Shown here: positions 43,719 through 52,279 of the stretch, piece after piece
How the letters are laid out: the number at the start of each line of letters is the position of its first letter
How positions within the stretch are numbered: position 1 is the first letter of the stretch
Assembly: GCA_016458225.1 (NCBI GenBank)
Contig: JAEMGR010000005.1
Span: 124,001 to 188,000, forward strand
Source: Myxococcaceae bacterium JPH2
Lineage (GTDB): Bacteria > Myxococcota > Myxococcia > Myxococcales > Myxococcaceae
Length of the DNA: 64,000 nt
Direction: 5' to 3'
Position numbers and translations under genes: made by a program
Notes under the pieces: model-generated
Database searches by the model: none
Seen by the model: only the letters and a program-made list of their open reading frames with translations
What the model was told of the DNA's origin: nothing

Positions 43719-44762
43719 ATGACCACGCGACGTCGCTCGCTCAGCTCTGGACAGGCCCTCGTGGCCGTGGCCGCCGTGGGCCTGGGATGGTTCCTGCGAA
43801 TGCGGCGGGCCGCGCGCCTGCGCTTCGACTTCCACGGGCGCACGGTGCTGATCACCGGGGGCACTCGGGGCCTGGGGCTCGTGCTCGCGCGACAGTTCCT
43901 CAGCGAGGGCGCGCGAGTCGCCATCTGTGGCCGCGATGTCGCGACGCTGGAGCGGGCGCGCGAGGAGCTGGCGCGGTCCGGAGGCCAGGTGCTCGCCGTG
44001 ACGTGTGACGTGCGCGACCAGGTTCAAGTGGAGGCCCTGGTGGCGCGCGTGCACGAGCGGTTCGGCGCGATTGACGTGCTGGTGAACAACGCGGGCATCA
44101 TCCAGGTGGGCCCGCTGGAGTCCCTGTCCCTGGAGGACTTCCGCGAGGCCATGGACACGCACCTGTGGGCATCGCTGTACACGACGCTCACCGTGCTCGG
44201 CGAGATGAAGCGCCGGGGCCGCGGGCGCATCGTCAACATCGCCTCGCTGGGTGGAAAGGTGGCGGTGCCCCACCTCGCGTCCTACTGCGCGAGCAAGTTC
44301 GCGCAGGTGGGCCTGTCCGATGCGCTGCGCGCGGAGCTGGCCCAGGATGGCATCGTGGTGACGACGGTGTGCCCAGGTCTCATGCGCACCGGGAGCCCGC
44401 GAAACGCCGCGTTCAAGGGCGACCACGCGCGCGAGTACGCCTGGTTCGCCGTGGGCGACGCGCTCGCGGGCCTCTCTCTCCGTGCCGAGCGCGCGGCCCG
44501 GCTCATCGTGGAAGCGTGCCGGCGCGGAGACGCGGAGGTGCGGCTGGGGTTCCCCGCGAAGGCGGCGGTGCTTGCCTCGGCGCTGGCGCCCCGCGCTTCG
44601 GCTCGCGTGCTGGAGGCCGTCAATCACTGGCTGCCGCAGGGCAGCAGCCAGGACCGCTTCAAAGGCAGCCAGAGCGAGACGCGGCTCACCCGCTCCTGGC
44701 TCACCCGACTGAGCCGGCGCGCCGCCCAGCGCAACAACGAGGGCGGCGTGCCCACCCACTGA
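43719..44762 (+). CDS. Short-chain dehydrogenase with N-terminal membrane segment
   Basis: 347 residues. A hydrophobic helix at about 10-27 precedes the Rossmann fold: TGGTRGLG at 46-53, NNAG, and YCASK with the catalytic Tyr/Lys near 188-192; NIASLGG supplies the Ser. The C-terminal extension of about 80 residues beyond a normal SDR is Arg/Ser-rich and ends in low complexity. Substrate unknown; membrane-attached SDRs often act on lipids or steroids/retinoids. ATG 43719 with GGAG 8 nt upstream is preferred over the much longer open frame. Downstream of the thioredoxin-like gene on the same strand. Confidence 0.85.
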   Translation: MTTRRRSLSSGQALVAVAAVGLGWFLRMRRAARLRFDFHGRTVLITGGTRGLGLVLARQFLSEGARVAICGRDVATLERAREELARSGGQVLAVTCDVRDQVQVEALVARVHERFGAIDVLVNNAGIIQVGPLESLSLEDFREAMDTHLWASLYTTLTVLGEMKRRGRGRIVNIASLGGKVAVPHLASYCASKFAQVGLSDALRAELAQDGIVVTTVCPGLMRTGSPRNAAFKGDHAREYAWFAVGDALAGLSLRAERAARLIVEACRRGDAEVRLGFPAKAAVLASALAPRASARVLEAVNHWLPQGSSQDRFKGSQSETRLTRSWLTRLSRRAAQRNNEGGVPTH

Positions 44763-44774
44763 GGGGCAGCGGAC

Positions 44775-45884
44775 TCAGTCCTGTCCGTCCATCTCGGCCA
44801 TCTCCATGCGCCAGTGGCCGCGGTGCTCGTAGGCGCGCTCCAATTGCTCGCGCAGGGCGGCAATCATTCGCGTGTTGCCGTCCTGCTCGTAGCCGGCGAG
44901 GGCCTCCTGGCACTTCGGCACGCGCCGGAGGAACTCATTCAGCGCGTCCACGGTGAGGGCTTTCACATACATGCCGTAGCCCAGCCGCTCCAGGTACAAG
45001 GCATTGAGGACCTGCTCGAACTGGCCGCCCACCGGCAGGCTCAGCATCGGCTTGCGCAGGTACACCGCCTCGCTCATGAGGGTGTAGCCCCCGCCCGCCA
45101 CCACCGCGCGCGCCGTGCGCAGGTCGTTGATGAAGCCCGCCTCGCTGAAGGGCCGGTAGGTGAGATTGCCATCCACCCAGTCCTCGGTGAGGTCGCGCCG
45201 CAGCCCATAGACGCGACACGGGACGCCGGACTGCTTGAGAATCTCTGGCAGCGCCGTGTTGGTCGTCGCCGTCTGGTACACGAGCAGGTGCTCGCCGGGC
45301 TCGGACTTCGCCGCCAGGATGTCCGGCCGGAGGATGGAAGGCGCCAGCGTGGTGCGGCGCTTGCGCAGCTCCGGATAGAAGAACGTCGTCACCAGGTAGT
45401 GGAAGGCCCCGGGCAGCTTCGCCTTCACGATGGCGCGCGTCGCCTCGAAGCTGTCCTCGTGCCCCGCCAGCAGCATCGGGTCATGCTTGCAGCGGTTGAT
45501 GACCTGCATGTTGTCCACGCTGATGACGGGCAGCCGGTGGTTCTTCGCCACCAGATAGCTGAACGTCTCGAAGTCGCTCACCACGACGTCGGGGCGGAAC
45601 TCCTCCACCAGCTCGAAGTACTGGCGCACGTTCTGCGGCCAGCCCTTCACCGCGCCGGACAGGTTCTGCAGCACCGTCTGCCACTTCTTCACCGAGTTGC
45701 CTTCATAGGCAATGGTGAGGCCCCAGATGCCGTGCACGTTCTGGAAGCGCTTGGCCAGGTAGTCCTGCGCCCGGCCGGACACGACGATGTGGACCTCGTG
45801 CTCCTTCGTCAGCTCCTCGAGCAGCACACGCGAGCGCGTCGCATGGCCCATCCCCTCGCCGACGACTCCATACAGGATTCGCAT
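44775..45884 (-). CDS. Glycosyltransferase, MJ1255/GT28-like family
   Basis: 369 residues. The start MRILYGVVGEGMGHATRSRV has the Gly-rich loop of GT-B glycosyltransferases, shared with MurG-like and MJ1255-type enzymes. VVVSDFETFSYLVAKNHRLPVISVDN at 101-126 and the C-terminal sugar-nucleotide site VVAGGGYTLMSEAVYLRKPMLSLPV are typical. It likely transfers a sugar from a nucleotide donor to a lipid or polysaccharide; acceptor unknown. ATG 45884 follows TATGCT by 8 nt. Divergent from a small membrane protein, 71 bp apart. It converges with the SDR gene, 12 bp apart. Confidence 0.85.
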   Translation of the reverse strand: MRILYGVVGEGMGHATRSRVLLEELTKEHEVHIVVSGRAQDYLAKRFQNVHGIWGLTIAYEGNSVKKWQTVLQNLSGAVKGWPQNVRQYFELVEEFRPDVVVSDFETFSYLVAKNHRLPVISVDNMQVINRCKHDPMLLAGHEDSFEATRAIVKAKLPGAFHYLVTTFFYPELRKRRTTLAPSILRPDILAAKSEPGEHLLVYQTATTNTALPEILKQSGVPCRVYGLRRDLTEDWVDGNLTYRPFSEAGFINDLRTARAVVAGGGYTLMSEAVYLRKPMLSLPVGGQFEQVLNALYLERLGYGMYVKALTVDALNEFLRRVPKCQEALAGYEQDGNTRMIAALREQLERAYEHRGHWRMEMAEMDGQD

Positions 45885-45892
45885 GGGCGCGG

Positions 45893-45898
45893 AGCATA
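45893..45898 (-). promoter_or_regulatory. Candidate -10 hexamer of the glycosyltransferase gene
   Basis: TATGCT on the minus strand, 8 nt before ATG 45884. The divergent small-protein gene has TATAGC at 45940-45945, 10 nt before its ATG. Confidence 0.4.
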
Positions 45899-45955
45899 CG
45901 CGGGACACCTGCCCCGTTGCCCTTGCCTCGCCGCCCGGCTATAGCGCGCGCGTCC

Positions 45956-46264
45956 ATGCCCTCGGCCACTTCCAGGGTCTCCGGTGTCCTGCGCGCGGCC
46001 GTCCTCGGCCTTGCCGCGGGCCTGATGCTCGGCGGCGTGGGCCTCTTGGTGGTGGGCGTGCGCGGCGTCTTCGGCTCGCCCGACTGCACGGACCTCACCG
46101 CCCCCGAGTGCCAGCTCCTCAGCGAGTCCGCCCGCGACCTGGGCCGGCTCCAGACACTCTCTGGCGGAGCGCTCATCGCGCTCGGCGCCGCCCTCATCGT
46201 CCTGGCCCGCGGCCGGGCCCCCCTTCCCCCGAATGAACCCCCTTCGACCTTGACGCCCACGTGA
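45956..46264 (+). CDS. Small two-helix membrane protein
   Basis: 102 residues from ATG 45956. Two hydrophobic helices (about 13-34, AAVLGLAAGLMLGGVGLLVV; about 66-85, LQTLSGGALIALGAALIVLA) flank a short loop with two cysteines (SPDCTDLTAPEC), probably periplasmic and disulfide-bonded. A Pro-rich tail follows. Function unknown. Upstream: TATAGC 10 nt before ATG, no Shine-Dalgarno. Confidence 0.6.
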   Translation: MPSATSRVSGVLRAAVLGLAAGLMLGGVGLLVVGVRGVFGSPDCTDLTAPECQLLSESARDLGRLQTLSGGALIALGAALIVLARGRAPLPPNEPPSTLTPT

Positions 46265-46387
46265 GCCGTCCTTCGGGTGCTGAACGGCCGGACAGGCCAG
46301 GCACCCCGCTGTCGGATTTTCAGCGCGAGGAAGGTTCACTAATTACTTGTGGCCCAGTCATTAGGTTTGAGGGTAGGAGACGGCCTT

Positions 46388-47287
46388 ATGCAGCTCGAAT
46401 CCCTGAAGATGTTCTGTGACGTCGTGGAGACCGGCTCGTTCTCTCGCGCGGCGCAGCTCAACCACGTGACGCAGTCCGCGGTGAGCCAGCAGATCCGCGC
46501 GCTGGAGAACCGGTATGAGCAGAAGCTGCTGTCGCGCAGCGCTCGGCAGGTGACGCCGACGCCGGCGGGCGAGCGACTGTTCCGGGGATGCAAGGAGATC
46601 CTCGCGCGCTTCGCGGAGGTGGAGCAGGAGATTCGCGAGCAGGCCACCGAGGTGCAGGGCGCGACCACCGTGTCCACCATCTACTCGGTGGGTCTGCATG
46701 AGCTGAACCAGGTGCAGAAGCAGCTGTTGAAGACGCACCCCAAGGTGAACATGCGCCTGAACTACCGGCGCAATGATCAGGTCTACGACGACGTGATTCT
46801 GGGAGCGGCGGAGATTGGCATCGTCGCCTATCCGCAGCCGCGCGCGGGCGTGGACATCCACCCGTTCCGCGACGACAAGCTCGCGGTGGTGTGCGCGCCC
46901 AACCACGCCTTCGCCAGCAAGGCCAAGGTGAGCGTCACGGCGCTGTCGGGCGTGCCCTTCATCGCGTTCGACCGCGAGGCCCCCACGCGCAAGGCGCTGG
47001 ACCGCCTGTTCCGCGAGAAGAACATCGACATCACGCCGGTGATGGAGATGGACAACGTGGAGACCATCAAGCGGGCCGTGGAGATGGGCCTGGGCGTAGC
47101 CATCCTCCCGGTCTCCACCGCGCAGTCGGAGATCAAGCAGGGCACCCTGGTGGCCAAGCCGTTCGCGGAAGGGCCCGTGTCCCGCCCCATCGGACTGCTC
47201 ATCCGCAAGGGCAAGTACCTGGACCGCGCGTCCGCGGCGGTGCTGGAGGCCTTCAAGCAGGCCTCACAGCTCCCCGTGGAAGACTGA
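46388..47287 (+). CDS. LysR-type transcriptional regulator
   Basis: 299 residues. Winged HTH at 1-60 (MQLESLKMFCDVVETGSFSR, AVSQQIRALE) followed by the two-lobed substrate-binding domain from about 92. VSTIYSVGLHEL and LGAAEIGIVAYPQ are typical of CysB/CysL-like members. ATG 46388 with AGGAG upstream is chosen over an in-frame start at 46349. No divergent target gene is adjacent: the upstream gene points the same way, so its regulon is not indicated here. Confidence 0.93.
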   Translation: MQLESLKMFCDVVETGSFSRAAQLNHVTQSAVSQQIRALENRYEQKLLSRSARQVTPTPAGERLFRGCKEILARFAEVEQEIREQATEVQGATTVSTIYSVGLHELNQVQKQLLKTHPKVNMRLNYRRNDQVYDDVILGAAEIGIVAYPQPRAGVDIHPFRDDKLAVVCAPNHAFASKAKVSVTALSGVPFIAFDREAPTRKALDRLFREKNIDITPVMEMDNVETIKRAVEMGLGVAILPVSTAQSEIKQGTLVAKPFAEGPVSRPIGLLIRKGKYLDRASAAVLEAFKQASQLPVED

Positions 47288-47307
47288 CTTCTTCGCTGCT
47301 CTTTTGT

Positions 47308-47326
47308 GCCGCCCTCACGGGGCGGC
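47308..47326. terminator. Hairpin between convergent LysR and YARHG genes
   Basis: GCCGCCC-TCACG-GGGCGGC, a perfect 7-bp stem, in the 49-bp gap between two convergent genes. It is bordered by CTTTT on the left. Probably a bidirectional terminator; strength is uncertain. Confidence 0.45.
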
Positions 47327-47336
47327 GGTGGCCTTA

Positions 47337-48374
47337 TCAGGCCACGTCTGTCGCTGGGTCGATGAGCCAATCCTCGTCCTTGAGGGGCCCACCGAACTCG
47401 TTCTCCACCGAGCGGATGAGGTTGACGTTGCGCTGATCATTCTCGGTCAGCCGCGCGTCGGTGTACGTCGGGTCCAGCTTGTACCAGCCCATCTCCGCGA
47501 AGTGCGCCTGGAGGACCTTGCTCTTGAAGGGCCGTCCGCGCCGCGCGTAGATGGTGTTGCGGAGCAGGCGCAGGTCGCGCAGCGACAGCTGGCGCAGCTC
47601 CGTGACACTCAGCACCCGCTCCAACGACTGCTGCGAGGTCTCCAGCTTGCCCGAGTCGCTCGCGTAGCCCCCGAGCGCGCGGCTCAACAGGCCCAGCTCG
47701 ATGCGCGCCTCCGCCGTCAGCTTGGCGTCCGTGTACTTCGGATCCGGGCGGTACCAGTGCTCGGCCTTGTAGTGGCACGCCATGGACTCGCCCGTCTCGC
47801 AGCGCATCTCCACGCAGGGCAGGTCCTCGTTGAGCGGCTCCTGGGGCTCGTCGCAGCCCTTCACATGCCGGCCATCCTTGAGGACCCACTCGTAGACGTC
47901 GTTCCACGTCTTGCCGGCGCGGGCGTAGACGTCGTTCTGCATCCAGCGCAGCTCGCGCTCGGAATAGGACTGCTCGCGCACGGCGATGAAGTGCACGTTC
48001 TTGCGGTCCGCGTCGGACAGGCGCTTGTACGTGAACTTCGGGTCGGCCTTGAACCACGGCTGCTGGAAGAAGTGCTCCTTCAGCCAGGGCTTGCGGTAAC
48101 CCGCCCAGCCGTAGCGGGCGAAGATGGTGTTGCGCAGGATGGCCAGCTCGCGCAGCGACTTGCCGTCCAGCAGCCCGTCCTTGCATGTCACCCGCGGCGC
48201 GGTGTCCACCGGGACGATCTCGCAGGGCATGACCGACTCGGAGTAGCCCGGGATGCTGGCCGCGGGCGCCGGCACGTAGGCGTCCGGAGCCGGCTTGTTC
48301 TTCTGGGCCCACGCGGACGGGGCCCAGAGGGCCAGCGCCAGGGCGGGCACGACGAGGGAGCGCGCGACACTCAT
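47337..48374 (-). CDS. Secreted YARHG-domain protein
   Basis: 345 residues with a signal peptide ending near AWA (about 21-23). Three YARHG-type units, each of the form LR-x-LRN-x-IYAR-x-G...F-x(4)WY-x-DP-x-YT-x-x-L, at about 70-125, 150-250 (split by a Cys-rich insert: CDEPQ, CVEMRCETGESMACHY) and 260-335. YARHG is an extracellular domain common in secreted proteins and thought to bind the cell surface or peptidoglycan-like ligands; function is not established. Converges with the LysR gene. The next gene upstream is rsmB on the same strand, 27 bp away. Confidence 0.82.
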   Translation of the reverse strand: MSVARSLVVPALALALWAPSAWAQKNKPAPDAYVPAPAASIPGYSESVMPCEIVPVDTAPRVTCKDGLLDGKSLRELAILRNTIFARYGWAGYRKPWLKEHFFQQPWFKADPKFTYKRLSDADRKNVHFIAVREQSYSERELRWMQNDVYARAGKTWNDVYEWVLKDGRHVKGCDEPQEPLNEDLPCVEMRCETGESMACHYKAEHWYRPDPKYTDAKLTAEARIELGLLSRALGGYASDSGKLETSQQSLERVLSVTELRQLSLRDLRLLRNTIYARRGRPFKSKVLQAHFAEMGWYKLDPTYTDARLTENDQRNVNLIRSVENEFGGPLKDEDWLIDPATDVA

Positions 48375-48401
48375 GGAGACGGCCTCTCGCGGGAAGACAG
48401 G

Positions 48402-49718
48402 TCAGTAGAGCTTGCGCAGGCGCGCGGCGAAGAATCCATCGAATCCCTCCGGGCCTGGCAGGGTGCGCAGCCACGCCTGCGCCAGCGGCAGCTTGAGGCC
48501 CGGGAGCACCGGCGGCTCCGCGGTCCACTCCGGATGGCTGCGCAGGAACATGTCCACCTGGTCCTGCCCTTCCTGCGGCTCGGGGGTGCACACCGCGTAC
48601 ACCAGCAGCCCGCCGGGCGGCACCGCCTCCTGGCAGTTCTCCAGGATGCGACGCTGGAGGGTGGCCAGCCGCGCCACGTCCGACTCCTGTCGGCGGTAGC
48701 GCAGCTCCGGGTGACGGCGCAGCGTGCCCAGACCGGAGCACGGCGCGTCCACCATCACCGCGTCGAAGGTGCCCCACGCTTCGGGGAAGGGCTCGGAGGC
48801 GTCGTGCGCATGCGCCTTCAGTCGCGACAGGAGGCCCAGGCGCTTCGCCTCGGACTCAATCTTGCGCAGCTTGTGGGCGTGCAGGTCGACCGCCACCACG
48901 TCGTGTGACTCGGCCTGATGGCAGGCCTTGCCGCCGGGCGCCGCGCACGCATCCAGCACGCGGGCGGACTCGGGGAGGGCGCCGTAGACGCCCACGAGCT
49001 GCGCGGCCTCGTCCTGCACCTGCCAGAGGCCCTCCGCGTAGCCGTACACGTCCTCCACGCGCCCCACGGGCGGCAGCACGATGCCCACGGGGGACATGTC
49101 CGTGGCGCGCGCCTCCACGCCCTGCTCGCGAAACTGGGCCAGCAGCGCGTCGCGCGTCACCTTGGAGGTGTTGGCGCGCACCACCACGGCGGGGGCCTGG
49201 TTGTCGGCCACCAGCATGGCCTCGGCGCGCTCACGGCCGAACTGCCGCACCCAGCGCTCCACCAGCCAGCGCGGGTGACTCTCGCGCACGGACAGGTACT
49301 GCACGGGGTCGGACGGGGACGGCAGGGGCGCCGAGGGCAGCTCGGACAGCTTGCGGAGGATGGCGTTGGTGAAGCCCGCCGCGCGCGCGAGGCCCACGTC
49401 CTTGAGGGCCTGCACCGTCTCCGCCACCGCCGCGCGCGCGGGCACGCGGGTGTGGAAGAGCTGGTAGGCCCCCACGCGCAGGGCCGCGAGGACCTTGTCC
49501 TCCAGGGCGTCCAGCTTGCGGTCCGCGAAGCGCGCGATGGCGTAGTCCAGCGCCATCTGCCGGCGCGTGGCGCCGTAGCACAGCTCCGTCGCGAGCGCCG
49601 CGTCGCGCGGGTCCTTGAGCGGCGACTCGGACAGCAGCGTGTCCAGCACCACGTTGAGGTACGCGTCCGTCGCGCGCACGCGCGCGAGCACCAGGATCGA
49701 CAGGGCGCGAGCGTTCAT
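48402..49718 (-). CDS. rsmB: 16S rRNA (cytosine-967-C5)-methyltransferase
   Basis: 438 residues of the Sun/Fmu family. The NusB-like RNA-binding domain covers about 1-140. SAM-binding VLDACAAPGGKACH lies at about 255-268. VDAPCSGLGTLRRHPELRYR at about 320-340 provides the catalytic Cys, and YAVCTPEPQEG near 373 the second one. It methylates C967 in 16S rRNA. The ATG overlaps the stop of the AroQ-like gene by 4 bp (ATGA), giving the order fmt, AroQ-like, rsmB in one operon; fmt-rsmB linkage is common in bacteria. Confidence 0.94.
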   Translation of the reverse strand: MNARALSILVLARVRATDAYLNVVLDTLLSESPLKDPRDAALATELCYGATRRQMALDYAIARFADRKLDALEDKVLAALRVGAYQLFHTRVPARAAVAETVQALKDVGLARAAGFTNAILRKLSELPSAPLPSPSDPVQYLSVRESHPRWLVERWVRQFGRERAEAMLVADNQAPAVVVRANTSKVTRDALLAQFREQGVEARATDMSPVGIVLPPVGRVEDVYGYAEGLWQVQDEAAQLVGVYGALPESARVLDACAAPGGKACHQAESHDVVAVDLHAHKLRKIESEAKRLGLLSRLKAHAHDASEPFPEAWGTFDAVMVDAPCSGLGTLRRHPELRYRRQESDVARLATLQRRILENCQEAVPPGGLLVYAVCTPEPQEGQDQVDMFLRSHPEWTAEPPVLPGLKLPLAQAWLRTLPGPEGFDGFFAARLRKLY

Positions 49719-50593
49719 CCTTCTTCCAACCGGGTCATCAGGTCCACGAGTTGCTCATCCCTCAAGCGCGTCGCCGCTACCGTGGAGAGGGTGAGACTCT
49801 GAAGGATGTCCTCCAGCAGCTCGCGGTGGCCACTCTCGGCGGGGGCGCCGCGCTGGAGCTGTTGATACTGCGTCCGCGCCCAGGTGGCCAGCTCCGCGGC
49901 GCTCAGCATGCCCGACAGCCGGTCGGCGATCTTCCGACGCACCTCGGCCCGGGTCAGGTAGCCCGGCGGCACCTCGGCGCCCTTCGTCCCGCGCCCCAGC
50001 GTCTTGCCCGCCCGCGCCCCCGGAGGAGCGCTGTCCACGGCGGCCTTGCGGCCCAGCGTCTTGCCCTTCGTCGCGTCGGCGGGACGGGCCGGCGGGGCCT
50101 TGGTCCCCGCGGCCCCCGCCTTGCGTCCGAGCGTCTTGCCCACCGGCGCATCGACGGGCTCGCGCTTCCCGCCCGTCGGGGTGAAGACGCCGCTCGCGAA
50201 CGTCTCCAGGGCCTGGAGGTAGGGCTCGAAGCCACGCGAGCCCTCGACCACCATCGCGCACGCCTCGGCGACCACGGACTCGCGCGCCGGCGGCTTGAGC
50301 TGCACCGCGATGGCGGGCACGCCCACCAGCTCCAGCGCCTCCTTCAGCGGATACGAGCCGAAGAGGCTCGTGGGGTTGATGACGATGCCCGCCACGGCCT
50401 GGCGCTCGGCGTGAATCGTGTCGAGCAGGACGCCCTCATGGTTCGACTGCACGACCTTCAGCGTCTGGCCCAGCGCCCGGGCCTTCTCGCGCAGCGCCGC
50501 CTCCAGGTCCGACAGCCGTCCCCCCGCCACGTCCTCACGCTCGCCCTGGAGGGGGAGGTTCGGCCCGAGCAACACCAGCAAGGTCATCGACAT
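49715..50593 (-). CDS. AroQ-fold pseudoenzyme fused to KTLGR-motif and helical region
   Basis: 292 residues from ATG 50593 (GGAG upstream; a GTG at 50623 is possible). Residues 3-130 clearly follow type II 3-dehydroquinate dehydratase: LLVLLGPNLPLQGERE, VVQSNHEGVLLDTI, INPTSLFGSYPLKEAL. But the catalytic tyrosine (in EPEVYG) is Ala, the histidine of N-A-G-x-T-H is absent, and the VEVHLSN histidine is Gln98. So it is very likely not an active dehydratase. A low-complexity linker then holds three KTLGR motifs (about 153-157, 178-182, 197-201), followed by a helical C-terminal domain (215-292). It sits between fmt and rsmB with overlapping ends, so a role in translation or ribosome modification is a reasonable guess. 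No symbol is assigned. Confidence 0.72.
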   Translation of the reverse strand: MSMTLLVLLGPNLPLQGEREDVAGGRLSDLEAALREKARALGQTLKVVQSNHEGVLLDTIHAERQAVAGIVINPTSLFGSYPLKEALELVGVPAIAVQLKPPARESVVAEACAMVVEGSRGFEPYLQALETFASGVFTPTGGKREPVDAPVGKTLGRKAGAAGTKAPPARPADATKGKTLGRKAAVDSAPPGARAGKTLGRGTKGAEVPPGYLTRAEVRRKIADRLSGMLSAAELATWARTQYQQLQRGAPAESGHRELLEDILQSLTLSTVAATRLRDEQLVDLMTRLEEG

Positions 50594-50632
50594 CCGCGTC
50601 TCGCTCCTCGACATGTCCGCCACCGCGCCCCG

Positions 50633-51568
50633 TCACGTCCCGAACGGCTGAGTGCCCGGGGCCAGCTTGTGCCCGGACAGGAAGTCCGCCGCGCTCATCG
50701 CCCGCTTCCCCTCCAGCTGCAGCTCCAGCAGCACGAGCGAGCCCTCCGAGGTCGCCACCTCCACGCCCCCCGGCCCCGCCGCCAGCACCGTGCCCGGAGC
50801 GCCCTGCCCCGCGCCCACCTTCACGCGGTGCACCTTGAGCACCTTGCCGCCCAGCGTGGTGAAGGCCCCGGGCCACGGCGTGAAGGCGCGCAGGCGCCGC
50901 TCCAGCACCACCGCGGGGCGGGTGAAGTCCAGCTTGCCCTCCTCCTTCTCGATGAGGGGCGCCAGCACCATGCCCTCCGACGGCTGGGGCACGGGCTTCA
51001 GCTCGCCTCGGAGGTACGCGGGCAGCGACTCGCGCAGCAGGTCTCCGCCCAGCCGGGACAGCTTCGTGTGCAGCGTGGCGCTCGTCTCGTCCGGGGCAAT
51101 GGGCTGCCGCTTCACGGCCAGCACCGGCCCGGTGTCCAGCCCCTCGTCCATCACCATCAGCGCCACGCCCGTCTCCGCGTCGCCATGGGCCACGGCCCAC
51201 TGGATGGGCGCGGCGCCCCGGAAGCGCGGCAGGAGCGAGGCGTGCACGTTGACGCAGCCACGCGTGGGCAGCTCCAAGACGTCCTTGGGCAGGATGCGGC
51301 CATACGCCGTCACCACGCAGATGTCTGGCGCGTACGGGCGCAGCGTCTCGACGAACGGCGGCGTGCGCAGCTTGGTGGGCTGGAGCACCGGGACGCCCCG
51401 CGCCAGCGCCAGCTCCTTCACCGGGGGCGCCGTCACCGCGTTGCCTCGGCCCTTGGGCTTGTCCGGCTGCGTGACGACCGCCACCACGTCACCCAACTCG
51501 AAGCAGGCCTCGAGCGACGCCACGGCGAACTCCGGCGTGCCCATGAAGATGATGCGGGGTCGACTCAT
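50633..51568 (-). CDS. fmt: Methionyl-tRNA formyltransferase
   Basis: 311 residues. Formylates initiator Met-tRNA with 10-formyl-tetrahydrofolate. Start MSRPRIIFMGTPEFAV; catalytic Asn107, His109 and Asp145 in NVHASLLPRFRGAAPIQW and MDEGLDTGPVL, as in the E. coli enzyme. The C-terminal OB-like tRNA domain (from about 205) is present (RAFTPWPGAFTTLGGKVLKV). First gene of the fmt, AroQ-like, rsmB unit, with 39 bp before the next start. def is not here but 41 kb away. Confidence 0.97.
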   Translation of the reverse strand: MSRPRIIFMGTPEFAVASLEACFELGDVVAVVTQPDKPKGRGNAVTAPPVKELALARGVPVLQPTKLRTPPFVETLRPYAPDICVVTAYGRILPKDVLELPTRGCVNVHASLLPRFRGAAPIQWAVAHGDAETGVALMVMDEGLDTGPVLAVKRQPIAPDETSATLHTKLSRLGGDLLRESLPAYLRGELKPVPQPSEGMVLAPLIEKEEGKLDFTRPAVVLERRLRAFTPWPGAFTTLGGKVLKVHRVKVGAGQGAPGTVLAAGPGGVEVATSEGSLVLLELQLEGKRAMSAADFLSGHKLAPGTQPFGT

Positions 51569-51599
51569 GATGGTGCGTATCTCCGGTCACCGCGGCCGC

Positions 51600-52175
51600 T
51601 CAGGCCACGGTCTTCAAGGTGCTCGAGGACGGATCCACCGCCTGGCGCTTGCGCAGCTCCAGGGCTTCCAATGACGCCAGCGCGGCGCGCGCCTCGGGCG
51701 TGGTCGCCACGGGCCGCAGCGCGCCCAGCGCCTGCGCCAGCACGTGCGCCTCGTCCGCCTCGCGCTGACGGATGCGGTCCACCGCGTCCGAGAAGCGCGC
51801 GAAGAAGGTGCGCAGCTCGTCGCCGCGCCGCAGCGGCCGCAGCCGGGGATAGCGCCCCGCCGCCAGTGCCGCCACGTAAAGGCTCATCACGTGCACGGGC
51901 CCTGCGACCCGGTGCGTGAAGAGCAAGCCGAACAATCCCAGCACGCCGCCCAGCCCCACCACGCCCACCGCGGTCAGCGCCAGCAGCGTCCCCGCGCCCG
52001 CCGTCCCCGCCTCGGCCGCCACCTGCACGCGCCACGCGAGCAGGCCAAAGACACCCATGCTCACCGCGCCCAGACCCGCGAGCAGCAGGATGTACTTGAG
52101 CTGGAATTCTCGGTCGAGCAGGTACGTCCGGCGCGCGATGCCCGGACGCGCCGCGTTGCGAGTGGCTTCGGACAT
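51600..52175 (-). CDS. Two-helix HAMP-type membrane protein
   Basis: 191 residues. Two membrane helices (about 27-48 and 63-87, GTLLALTAVGVVGLGGVLGLFGLL) are followed by a HAMP-like segment: THRVAGPVHVMSLYVAALAAGRYPRLRPLRRGDELRTFFARFSDAV. The rest is a helix and disordered tail with no output domain. Such short HAMP proteins are frequent in deltaproteobacteria/Myxococcota and their role is unknown. ATG 52175 follows TACGCT by 10 nt. It is 31 bp upstream of fmt on the same strand and could be co-transcribed. Confidence 0.75.
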   Translation of the reverse strand: MSEATRNAARPGIARRTYLLDREFQLKYILLLAGLGAVSMGVFGLLAWRVQVAAEAGTAGAGTLLALTAVGVVGLGGVLGLFGLLFTHRVAGPVHVMSLYVAALAAGRYPRLRPLRRGDELRTFFARFSDAVDRIRQREADEAHVLAQALGALRPVATTPEARAALASLEALELRKRQAVDPSSSTLKTVA

Positions 52176-52185
52176 GTCGTTGACC

Positions 52186-52191
52186 AGCGTA
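52186..52191 (-). promoter_or_regulatory. Candidate -10 hexamer of the HAMP-type gene (and fmt unit)
   Basis: TACGCT on the minus strand, 10 nt before ATG 52175; could drive the HAMP, fmt, AroQ-like, rsmB run. Confidence 0.35.
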
Positions 52192-52279
52192 CCCCAGGTA
52201 CCTCGGGTGGTTTGCTTCCTTCGTCAAGACAGGTCTACACCCAAAGACACGCCAACCCCGCGTACGCAAAGGAGCTCGC

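Noticed and set aside
43034-43924. Long N-terminal extension of the aminotransferase
   Set aside because: Frame is open but would overlap the thioredoxin-like gene and has no family similarity; ATG 43033 starts the conserved domain.
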